A stretch of DNA of 23,504 nt, taken from positions 1 to 23,504 of the forward strand of contig MLAK01001231.1 of assembly GCA_001839685.1 (NCBI GenBank), in the 5' to 3' direction. Origin of the DNA: Tritrichomonas foetus. Its lineage: Eukaryota; Parabasalia; Tritrichomonadida; Tritrichomonadidae. A program made the translations under genes and the position numbers. The notes beneath the pieces were generated by a model. The model did not search any database, was not told where the DNA came from, and saw nothing but the letters and a program-made list of their open reading frames with translations. Shown here one piece after another: positions 16,601 through 22,995 of this stretch. The stretch's first letter is position 1. Each line of letters opens with the position of its first letter.

Positions 16601-18193
16601 GATATTTTGAATGATTCTATTTCGACTATTTCAACTTCATCAGGAATTCATATTTCTGCCCCCAAAGAATCATCCAAATCCACAATTTCAACTGGTTCTT
16701 CATTTAACAACAAGTCTTCAAAGGTTTTACCTCCTTCTTCTTCAGTTTCAATTATTTCTGAAGACTATGATGATGTTGATGAAGAGGAGGAAGAAGATAC
16801 AGATCTTGATGGCTTCATTGTAAATTCCAGTGATGAAATCTCGCAAGGCTCACAATGTATTCGATGCGAAGCAAGCCAATCTTCTTCAACACTAAGTTCT
16901 CAAAGTCACTTTTCAAGCCAATCAAAACATTTTCATACAAATAAAAACACCCAGAATCAAACAACAAAAACTACATTTGAAAATAACTCTCTCCAAAAAG
17001 AAAGAAACATTTTAATGAATGAAAAAGCATATCCATCAAAAAATGATCAAATTAAATTGATCAAATTAGACGAAAGAAAACAAACCTCAAATTCTAATCA
17101 AGCAACCAATTCCATATCGAATACAAACCAAATAAAATCTATTGACCAAAAGAATTCTAGTAAAATGAAGAATTCATTGAAAATGATTCCTTCCAGTGAT
17201 GATGAAGAAGAGAATGATATTATCGAAAATTTAAAAATCGTGCATAAAGATTTTAAACCAAAAAGTGATATAAAAATAATCTCTCCTTCAAACAATTCAG
17301 CTCGTATCCCAAATGAAGTTCCTGATGACGAACATGTTGCCAAACCAAAGAACGAACAAAAAATCGAAACAAAGAAAAAAGTTCAATCAAAAATTTCCGA
17401 TTATGAAGAAAAAAAGCAAAATTCATTCAAATTTGGATCAGATGAAAACGTTGATGAAGATGGTCCGCTTCGTCTCTTTTCCATGAAAACTCTCGAACAA
17501 ATCTCAAAAGGCTTGGATCCAATAAATCAATTTGAAAATTTCGATTCTGATTCTGATTCTGGGATACAGGAATCAGATTCATTTATTTCTCCTTCATACG
17601 AAGAAATCATATCCGAGTCTGACTCAGAAACAAATATCCACCAAAACAACAATAGAATGAATCAAGAAAATATGGAAATTGGTGGAGTTAGTGGAAATGA
17701 CGAAAAAGATAGTATTATTAGTGACGAAAAATCTGCTTCATCAACAAACAGTTCTAAATATTCAAAAAAAAATTCGGAAGGAACATCAAATGAAAAAATT
17801 CCTAAAACAAATAAGAAAAGTAAAAACGTGAAAGAGAAAGATGAAAACAATGAGATTTTACCGTCGATTCATGAAGGAAATAGTCAATTTGAGAAGTTTA
17901 AAAAGAAAAAGAAACAAATCGATGACTATTTTGAAGAAGAATCTTCAGATTCTGATCATAGAATTTCCCAGCATAGTAAAAAATATAAAAATGCTTTGAA
18001 TTTTAAAGTTAGTAGCCAATCACAGAATTTAGGAATCTCGCCTGGAGAAGCAGCATCTGCGCCAATGTGGAAACTTCTTGGACTGCCTGAAAAAGAGCCA
18101 AGAAAACGAATTATTGATAATTCTATGTCATCATCATCTTCTTCTTCATCAATTAAATTCGAAGTAAATAGCAGCAGCTACATCGATGATTAA
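13601..18193 (+). CDS. FANCM: FANCM/Mph1/Hef-type DNA repair helicase with long low-complexity tail
   Basis: The first about 510 of 1530 residues form a superfamily-2 helicase core of the FANCM/Mph1/Hef group: YQ (57-58), motif I PTSLGKT (75-81), NFYRWFPTGKILFMA (90-104, strongly FANCM-like), motif II DECH (177-180), KARGNHSYCQ (181-190), motif III SAT (208-210), an inserted helical domain (about 255-385) as in this family, motif IV KIIIFCSF (389-396), motif V TSIGEEGLDIG (454-464) and motif VI QRMGRTGR (483-490). These proteins remodel stalled forks and D-loops. Motif I has Ser where FANCM usually has Gly, and motif II has Cys where DEAH is usual. The tail is Ser/Asn/Asp/Lys-rich, with an NQNNNT repeat and acidic tracts. 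I see no ERCC4 nuclease-like or helix-hairpin-helix domain. KKQIDDYF (1437-1444) resembles a degenerate PCNA-interacting box. Confidence 0.9.
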   Translation: MKKRPNSKFKRFKPETEERKCFPEVETERPDIAIYPELCETTARTFIYVDNFDRRDYQIDISQTCTTNNTLVIIPTSLGKTFIAAMIMINFYRWFPTGKILFMAHSRPLVTQQMKAIKKVANVPKGDIVEVTGSINREARTNYWQNAKLFFATPQAVQSDIQRGVCPVSQFVLVVVDECHKARGNHSYCQIIRAIAKVTKFFRVIALSATPGSTFDDVQQIIYNLMISKIEIRGDDDCAQYIHHKEVKSIVVPDAPGVSELSARLNAILHEYLKTLLKMSLISRIDPTRTSKGVIANLLKHAPSSEASVALKQAIRLINLREKLECFSIPIFTKELGEFLKKPDRPNDECTDELMRLYESAKQKSQNDPKMDKLCEIVVDFLNSSDSSKIIIFCSFRKIVEDIVKKLNEASPVVKCTEFIGQATSASSRGQNQPKQLRTMDAFKRGIYNTLVSTSIGEEGLDIGEVDLIICYDVQKSNTRTIQRMGRTGRHRDGNVVFILTEATKNLLHNAENAQNSISNLIARRNQDFEFYDCPKMNENKLNIIFKKIELNESQENKKEKEIKRATLLASELEDLQNRHGEYLNYPKLRLDSYLVYQTGKTCSHICSSAESQVLTNVYSAILQYSENCSFRKSLGSVFAIENSSSQQQQSSRTIASESNYDPSIPNSNVSQMNISQMNEKIRITPFSSPRTPKQLGVRDILHLDMSTDTSASTSSSNSESELGFLNNRHVHIYKDKNNDGYEEEEDLNDYENEDNSDSFDNDDDNSVKKNQKNESKLPENEELLSILRDTHKRKKEAIETNEKLIEDSKQVKNKEIITKKEKIKKKRRIFGSYSSDDYSSSNEFHFSKTQEKNSNSEKETPKTINNTSKIPSVKALAEIETFTSSDSVPNSCNFKPNNNQIKLIECNDKSIKPISNHSPNHNNMNQNNNTNQNNNTNQNNNTNQNNNTNQNNNTNHNRNEHSHKSDRNIIFEDSSNGEDFGNSDKISSYKKSSLVSQKFDILNDSISTISTSSGIHISAPKESSKSTISTGSSFNNKSSKVLPPSSSVSIISEDYDDVDEEEEEDTDLDGFIVNSSDEISQGSQCIRCEASQSSSTLSSQSHFSSQSKHFHTNKNTQNQTTKTTFENNSLQKERNILMNEKAYPSKNDQIKLIKLDERKQTSNSNQATNSISNTNQIKSIDQKNSSKMKNSLKMIPSSDDEEENDIIENLKIVHKDFKPKSDIKIISPSNNSARIPNEVPDDEHVAKPKNEQKIETKKKVQSKISDYEEKKQNSFKFGSDENVDEDGPLRLFSMKTLEQISKGLDPINQFENFDSDSDSGIQESDSFISPSYEEIISESDSETNIHQNNNRMNQENMEIGGVSGNDEKDSIISDEKSASSTNSSKYSKKNSEGTSNEKIPKTNKKSKNVKEKDENNEILPSIHEGNSQFEKFKKKKKQIDDYFEEESSDSDHRISQHSKKYKNALNFKVSSQSQNLGISPGEAASAPMWKLLGLPEKEPRKRIIDNSMSSSSSSSSIKFEVNSSSYIDD
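16376..16465 (+). repeat. in-frame 18-bp repeat encoding (NQNNNT)5
   Basis: Five consecutive 18-bp units, AATCAGAATAATAATACG with only one A/G difference in the first, encode residues 926-955 of the helicase tail as NQNNNT five times. The near-perfect nucleotide identity suggests slippage-driven expansion. The Asn/Gln-rich stretch is prion-like in composition. Confidence 0.93.
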
Positions 18194-18483
18194 TAATGTT
18201 ATGTTAATTTGTGTGTATGTAAATATTTTATATATTTCTATTTTTGTGATATTTCTTTCTTTTTTTTTTTTTAAGACTTTCATTTGTGAGCGAGTTATGA
18301 GGAAAAGAGGTAATATCAATTTTTATTCAATGTATAAATGGCCAGATATATTAAATACTTAAATAATCCAACAAATACAATTTTTTCCATTTCTATCTGG
18401 CCACAGTTTTAGAAAAAATTCAATTATATATAAGAAAAAGTTAATAAAAGTGACAAAAAAAAGCGGATTTAATCAAATGAACT
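18194..18483. other. convergent 3' spacer with poly-T run and inverted repeat
   Basis: This 290-bp spacer lies between the FANCM-like (+) and eS8 (-) genes. It contains an uninterrupted run of 13 T (18260-18272) and a 10-bp inverted repeat listed separately. No gene is visible. Confidence 0.55.
18339..18403. repeat. inverted repeat TGGCCAGATA / TATCTGGCCA
   Basis: TGGCCAGATA (18339-18348) and its exact reverse complement (18394-18403) flank a 45-bp AT-rich loop. A five-G/C stem is notable in such AT-rich DNA. It could fold in either transcript's 3' region, or be chance. Confidence 0.5.
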
Positions 18484-19086
18484 TCACTTGCCGCCCTTTC
18501 CTTTGGCAACGCGTGCCTTGTAGAAGTCGAGTTCTTCACCTTCAAGGATGTATCCATCGGCACGACCGCATTGGCCTGGGCGTGATGTGACGCATGCGAG
18601 GACACGGCCTTGGTCGAATTGTTGGACGAGGTTTTGTGCGACTGGAGCTTCGTTGGCGAGTTTTTCCCAGCGTTCGCGGATTTTGTCGTTAACGTTCTCT
18701 GGGCGCTTGTATTGTGAACGGCCGAGTGGCTTTCCGTATTGGCGCTCGTACCAGTTCTTGAAAGGAGCGGAATCGAGGGCAACGATTGAACCACGTGTTA
18801 AAGTATTTGTACGAACGAATTCGTTATCGGATGGGTGATAAACCACATTCATGATACGTGTCTTACGTGTTGTGTTTTCTGAGGCCCAAGCGAAAGTTCC
18901 GACGTTGAGGGCGAGGGCGCGGTGCTTGATGTTACCTCCACGTGTGCGGACTTCGTGGATACGGAGTTCACCGATACGTGTTTGGGCGGCTGGACGGCCA
19001 GCAGCGAAATTTCTCTTGCCACGCCAGGCGACGCTACGGCCACCGGATTTTGTGCGTTTAAGATCTCCCATACGTGTTATACCCAT
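18484..19086 (-). CDS. RPS8: 40S ribosomal protein eS8
   Basis: The 200-residue protein matches eS8 from end to end: an MGITR start with a basic N-terminus, GRPAAQTRIGELRIHEVRTR (about 31-50), RGGNIKHRALALNVGTFAW (50-68), TTRKTRIMNVVYHPSDNEFV, then APFKNWYERQYGKPLG, with a basic end (ARVAKGKGGK). eS8 is a structural protein of the small subunit body. I start at the ATG at 19086; the frame is open upstream, but those residues are hydrophobic and precede the canonical MGI start. Length is close to the family norm of about 200-210. The gene is far richer in G and C at third positions than its neighbours, as expected for a very highly expressed gene. GGTCGACCAA lies 32-41 bp upstream, and GCATATAAAT occurs twice further upstream. 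Confidence 0.97.
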   Translation of the reverse strand: MGITRMGDLKRTKSGGRSVAWRGKRNFAAGRPAAQTRIGELRIHEVRTRGGNIKHRALALNVGTFAWASENTTRKTRIMNVVYHPSDNEFVRTNTLTRGSIVALDSAPFKNWYERQYGKPLGRSQYKRPENVNDKIRERWEKLANEAPVAQNLVQQFDQGRVLACVTSRPGQCGRADGYILEGEELDFYKARVAKGKGGK

Positions 19087-19380
19087 TTTGTTTTGTTTTT
19101 GATGAAAAAATAAAAAAGGTCGACCAAAACCGAAAATCAACAGAAAAAAAAACTTTTTGAGTATAAATAGATTTTGTGCATATAAATGGGCGAACATGTA
19201 TACACAGAATTATTTGTGAATTTATGAGGCATATAAATATCACTGTAATATAGATATCATATATATTAAGATCTTATAATTATATAAATTAACAAATATT
19301 ATTTATTGATCTTTTAGTTACTAAGATAAATTTGTTTTTTCTCCTCATAATTTTTCATAAACCATTCAAAGTGAAATCAT
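19087..19380. promoter_or_regulatory. divergent promoter, eS8 / small basic protein
   Basis: This 294-bp spacer holds GGTCGACCAA (19118-19127), which on the minus strand reads TTGGTCGACC 32-41 bp before the eS8 ATG. GCATATAAAT occurs twice, at 19178-19187 and 19229-19238. The stretch 19240-19320 is almost pure A/T. Confidence 0.5.
19118..19127 (-). promoter_or_regulatory. GGTCGACCAA motif
   Basis: The palindrome GGTCGACC plus AA lies 32-41 bp upstream of the eS8 start. GATCGACCAA lies at a similar place (20-29 bp) upstream of the importin gene starting at 22995. Confidence 0.4.
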
Positions 19381-19854
19381 ATGATTTTTATTGTTTTTGC
19401 GTATTTTGGATTATGTCGTTCAAGGAAAGTGAGATATTTCAAATCATCACAAAGAAAAAAGCACCATACAAACTCGGCTTTTGATACAATGAGATCAATA
19501 AGTTCCGATATTGGAGATATTGAGGCAGAAATTCTGATTCCTCGAAAACAGAAAAGTAATAAAATTGAGATGGAATTGATGCGTTTGTTGTCAGATTTGG
19601 TTCTTCCTACGCCAGAAATGATTGCTCGAAAAGTTGAGCAATCAGGCAATGTGATTTCAAAACAATATCTCGATTTAATCGAGCAAATGCTGACTGAAAC
19701 AACTCAATTGCAAAGAAAGGGGAGAAAGTATAAAACCAAGGCTCATCGTGCTCAAAGATTGGCAACAATGTCCCGTGTGAGAAAAGATCCTGATTCAACA
19801 GCCAAAAAAGTAATCAGTACCGGAAAAAATATTATTAATAAGATATTTGGCTAG
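19381..19854 (+). CDS. small basic protein of unknown function
   Basis: This 157-residue protein (or 121 if translation starts at the Met at 19489) is not recognised. The first about 35 residues are hydrophobic then basic (MIFIVFAYFG, RKVRYFKSSQRKKHH) and read less like conserved protein than what follows, so the internal start MRSISSDIGDIEAEIL is a real alternative. Next come an acidic/helical stretch, a predicted helix pair (LMRLLSDLVLPTPEMIARKV, about 66-85, and YLDLIEQMLTETTQLQRKGR), and a strongly basic C-terminus (KYKTKAHRAQRLATMSRVRK, about 115-134). The basic tail would suit nucleic-acid or ribosome binding, which is inference. TCATATG at 19378-19384 puts an initiator-like TCATA directly at the first ATG, which would leave almost no 5' leader and slightly favours the internal start. 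Confidence 0.6.
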   Translation: MIFIVFAYFGLCRSRKVRYFKSSQRKKHHTNSAFDTMRSISSDIGDIEAEILIPRKQKSNKIEMELMRLLSDLVLPTPEMIARKVEQSGNVISKQYLDLIEQMLTETTQLQRKGRKYKTKAHRAQRLATMSRVRKDPDSTAKKVISTGKNIINKIFG

Positions 19855-20100
19855 AAGTTTTCTTCTTCAGTTTTTTATTTAAATAAACATGGAATTTCGA
19901 TTTTTTTTTCCCCATCATCAGAAATATATATTGATGCATCATTCTCTTTTTCATCTTTATAAGGAAATCTTACATTGGCAAATTTCAAACTATCAATGAT
20001 TATCTCATAAAGAGAAGCAAAGCATTAGGCAAAATAATCAGGAATAACTTTTTTATATATAACATTCTTACAGAACAGAAAGAAAAACATGAATTATTAA
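19855..20100. other. convergent 3' spacer, 246 bp
   Basis: This spacer lies between the small basic protein gene (+) and the importin gene (-). It is largely occupied by a decayed minus-strand reading frame listed separately. A run of nine T followed by four C lies at about 19902-19914. Confidence 0.5.
19875..20090 (-). pseudogene. decayed minus-strand gene fragment with one internal stop
   Basis: On the minus strand a frame of 72 codons runs from ATG at 20090 to TAA at 19875, with a single internal TAA at 20025-20027 (codon 22). The flanks of that stop read CKNVIYKKVIPDYFA and CFASLYEIIIDSLKFANVRF. They continue through PYKDEKENDASIYISDDGEK to IEIPCLFK. The composition is typical of real coding sequence, not of random AT-rich DNA. 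A single C-to-T change (Gln to stop) would explain the interruption. It starts 11 bp past the importin stop on the same strand. I do not recognise the family. Confidence 0.4.
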
Positions 20101-22995
20101 TTATTGAGACAATAGTTTCATCAATTGTTCTTTCTTCTTTTTCTTAGAGTTGTATGAGGCAAAAACAGTATTCATAATTTGTTGATTACTCATTAATGAC
20201 TTAAACAAATTCTTTGTTTGAACAAAAACATCTTCAGGAATCTTCCTCTTTTCAAGGTTGGCTGAAGATTCAATAAAGAGTCTTGATAATGCATTCGCTG
20301 CAGCAACTATTACTTCAGGCGATGGCTGACGCTTACTAAAAAGCCCAATTGTAGATTGGCACATAGTTGCTGTTTCAAGGAGGTCCACTGGTGGGAATTG
20401 ATTAAAAGCGCCAATTAAAAGGTTTTCTGGAAATCCTTCATCAAGATTCGCATAAGATAAAAAGAATGAAGCAATGTTTGCTAATAATTCTTTATATCCA
20501 GACTTCTTACTTAGTGCACGTGACCACCAATTCAAGATGGAAGGCATCACCTGTTGAACTAGTCCGATTTGTTGTGAGAAGAAACGACAAAGAAGACCTA
20601 AAAAGTAAGAAATGTTTTGTTGCAAGTCTGGATCATTAATCATATTTGCTGTACTTTGAATAAATGAACACATTTGAATAGGAACAGATTCATCGATCTG
20701 GCAGAACTCAATAGCATCAGTTAATGCGCCAATAATTGAGAAAATGTTCTTTTCGGCTGTTTGTTTCATCCATTCAACCAGATTAAGACAGATTGGTGTG
20801 ACACCTTGTGGCTTTGACTTAAAGAATGTTCCAAAGAATCGCATGACATCTTGCATCAAAAGATCCATTTTTGGAACGTTGAATGGTGGTTGGCCATTTA
20901 AATATTTAATTTGTCCTGATAGGAATTTGGTGATGAAGTTACCTGTTAGTTCTTGGAATTTCAAAAGATTAGTCATTCTACAATGTTTATATAGATTTCT
21001 CGCACCACAAAACGCTTTATTTATTAATTCAGCTTCTTCGACAGTCACAATGATATTTGTAACAAGTTGATAGAGCTCTACAGCTGAGGCACCAAAATTC
21101 GAACTATTAGGATTATTTTCAGGAGCAGATAATTTTCCTAATAATCTGGCAAAGTCTTCAACAGCTTCACATCCACAAATTTGGAGCTCTAGTTCATTGT
21201 CATCCTTTAAATAATCCATTAAGATTTTAATAATTGGCTCAGTGAGTGTTGGGTCGCCTGAATATCCGCAATAAATTGAAGCTGTTACAAGTGCAACACT
21301 TTGATAGCTTTGGTTCATTAAAGCTTGGCCTAAAAATGGAACAAAAGGTGAAATTATTTCAATAGATCTGGTCTTAAATGTCACTGCAACAGATTTGAGA
21401 TAATCGCATGACTTTGAAATCGCATCAGGATTATTAGTTTGGAATGCTTCTGTTGCCGTTTGTTGACATTGTGGAATTAAAAATTCGATTAATGATTCAT
21501 CATATGTAATTAAAACACTAATAATAATTAAAGCACTCGCGCATGTGACTATATCAGTTTCTGGAGTAAAAATTGTTTCAAGCCATTCGATAATCGAATC
21601 GATAACTTCATCATCAAGGGAGTCTTGACTATTTTCTATAATTTTAGCAGTAACTTCCATATAAGATGTGATCATTTCAGGTTGAATTTTATCTCGAATA
21701 TTCCAGACAGTTGAAAGAAGACCATTGATTTCTACATCACATTCATCGAGAAGTGTTCTCAATGAAGCATAAGCAAGCTGGCAAATAGGGAGATCGTTTG
21801 ATGATATGAATGGAAATGTAATTTCGATAAGTTGTGGAATAATTGAAGCAAATTCTGTTGATAAATCAGAAAAATCGGAAATAACTCGAAGAGCTGCTTC
21901 ATGAAACAGTTGTGATTGGCTTTTAAGTGCATTCTGTAAGCATGTCAGTACAAATTGTGCTTCTTCTTCAGTTGCCATTACAGATGATTGAATAATAGAT
22001 TTAAGTAAATAAACTCCAACGCATTGATGGTTCTCATCACTTGTAAAAAGAGTTTTAATAAGATCTTTTATCATAGCAGAACCATTTTTTTCTGTAATTA
22101 TTTTATCTATAATTCCAAAAGCATCTTCTTGTACAGTTCCTTCTTCTTCAATCTGTGAAGCGAGTATTTCAACATCAAGTTGAAGAAGTTTCATTAAGGA
22201 ATCATTATCAAGAATTGAAACTATTTCCGTAAACCATTGGATTACATGATATTTATAATCAGTGCAAGAAACAGCTGCTAAAAATTGTTCAAACATAGCG
22301 AGTGGAAGAAGATTATGACTGAGAAGACTAATCGAAAGCGAGAAGAAGCTACTTGATGAATCTAAATCTAAACTATTCACAAGTGGAAGCATTTTCAAAA
22401 TTGTTTGACAAACTGGTTCAAAAATCGACATATCATTTGAAAAATCAAGAATATGAATAAAAATTGTTGATGAGTATGAAAAATACAAGCTTGCGCCTTG
22501 CTCAGCTTGCTGGAGCCCCCATTGCGCCAATTGTGTGAATTTTGGAATATTTTCTTTGATTATCTGGTCAGGAAGATCATCAATTGTATAGGAAACCCAG
22601 AAAAACACAAAATCTGTATTTGACGAATTCATTACAAGATTGAATATTTCTATGTTTTCTGTGAGATTGATAAGACTATTGAATATTTTCGCAAAAACAT
22701 TTGATATTTCTGAAGAAATTGGTGTGTTTACAATGCTGTTTAATTGATTGAGAAGAGATGCTTGCTCTTCTGAACTGTAGGTCGTCCAATGCTTGTCTAA
22801 CACTTTGTTGATGTAAGTCGCATAGTACTTTTTAAGAACTGGGTTACTTTCTTCTAGATATAATTGAATAAATTGCAAAACGCTTCCTGGGTTCTCGATT
22901 ATTTGTAAAAGGGCGCCGGTGGCAACTTGAATCGCTTGGTTGTCTGGAGAAAGTGACATTTGAATTAGTTGTGGAATACTGAATTCGCTGTTCAT
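20101..22995 (-). CDS. importin-beta superfamily karyopherin (importin-4/5, Kap123-like)
   Basis: The 964-residue protein is composed of HEAT repeats throughout. Its N-terminus (about 8-70: LIQMSLSPDNQAIQVATGAL, then YLEESNPVLKKYYATYINKV, then LDKHW) follows the importin-beta N-terminal (Ran-binding) domain, with the pattern of importin-4/Kap123: 'L.NPDN..IQ.AT..L', then '.....P..+.+.A......+....W'. Later repeats have typical HEAT pairs (GAREL-like GARNLYKHCR, LPICQLAYASLRTLLDECDV). This group imports ribosomal proteins and histones with Ran-GTP. It is shorter than typical importin-4/5 (about 1080-1110 residues). The start at 22995 is the first ATG and has AACGCTT 37 bp and GATCGACCAA 20-29 bp upstream. 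The end is KKKKKEQLMKLLSQ. The precise paralogue is uncertain; the superfamily is well supported. Confidence 0.85.
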   Translation of the reverse strand: MNSEFSIPQLIQMSLSPDNQAIQVATGALLQIIENPGSVLQFIQLYLEESNPVLKKYYATYINKVLDKHWTTYSSEEQASLLNQLNSIVNTPISSEISNVFAKIFNSLINLTENIEIFNLVMNSSNTDFVFFWVSYTIDDLPDQIIKENIPKFTQLAQWGLQQAEQGASLYFSYSSTIFIHILDFSNDMSIFEPVCQTILKMLPLVNSLDLDSSSSFFSLSISLLSHNLLPLAMFEQFLAAVSCTDYKYHVIQWFTEIVSILDNDSLMKLLQLDVEILASQIEEEGTVQEDAFGIIDKIITEKNGSAMIKDLIKTLFTSDENHQCVGVYLLKSIIQSSVMATEEEAQFVLTCLQNALKSQSQLFHEAALRVISDFSDLSTEFASIIPQLIEITFPFISSNDLPICQLAYASLRTLLDECDVEINGLLSTVWNIRDKIQPEMITSYMEVTAKIIENSQDSLDDEVIDSIIEWLETIFTPETDIVTCASALIIISVLITYDESLIEFLIPQCQQTATEAFQTNNPDAISKSCDYLKSVAVTFKTRSIEIISPFVPFLGQALMNQSYQSVALVTASIYCGYSGDPTLTEPIIKILMDYLKDDNELELQICGCEAVEDFARLLGKLSAPENNPNSSNFGASAVELYQLVTNIIVTVEEAELINKAFCGARNLYKHCRMTNLLKFQELTGNFITKFLSGQIKYLNGQPPFNVPKMDLLMQDVMRFFGTFFKSKPQGVTPICLNLVEWMKQTAEKNIFSIIGALTDAIEFCQIDESVPIQMCSFIQSTANMINDPDLQQNISYFLGLLCRFFSQQIGLVQQVMPSILNWWSRALSKKSGYKELLANIASFFLSYANLDEGFPENLLIGAFNQFPPVDLLETATMCQSTIGLFSKRQPSPEVIVAAANALSRLFIESSANLEKRKIPEDVFVQTKNLFKSLMSNQQIMNTVFASYNSKKKKKEQLMKLLSQ

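Noticed and set aside
13601..18193. Splitting the 1530-codon gene into a helicase and a separate downstream gene
   Set aside because: The frame is unbroken, and the low-complexity tail has no internal start preceded by a spacer or motif.
18441..19243. Several open frames on both strands over the eS8 gene
   Set aside because: They are shadows produced by the G/C-rich codon usage of eS8, which matches its family from end to end.
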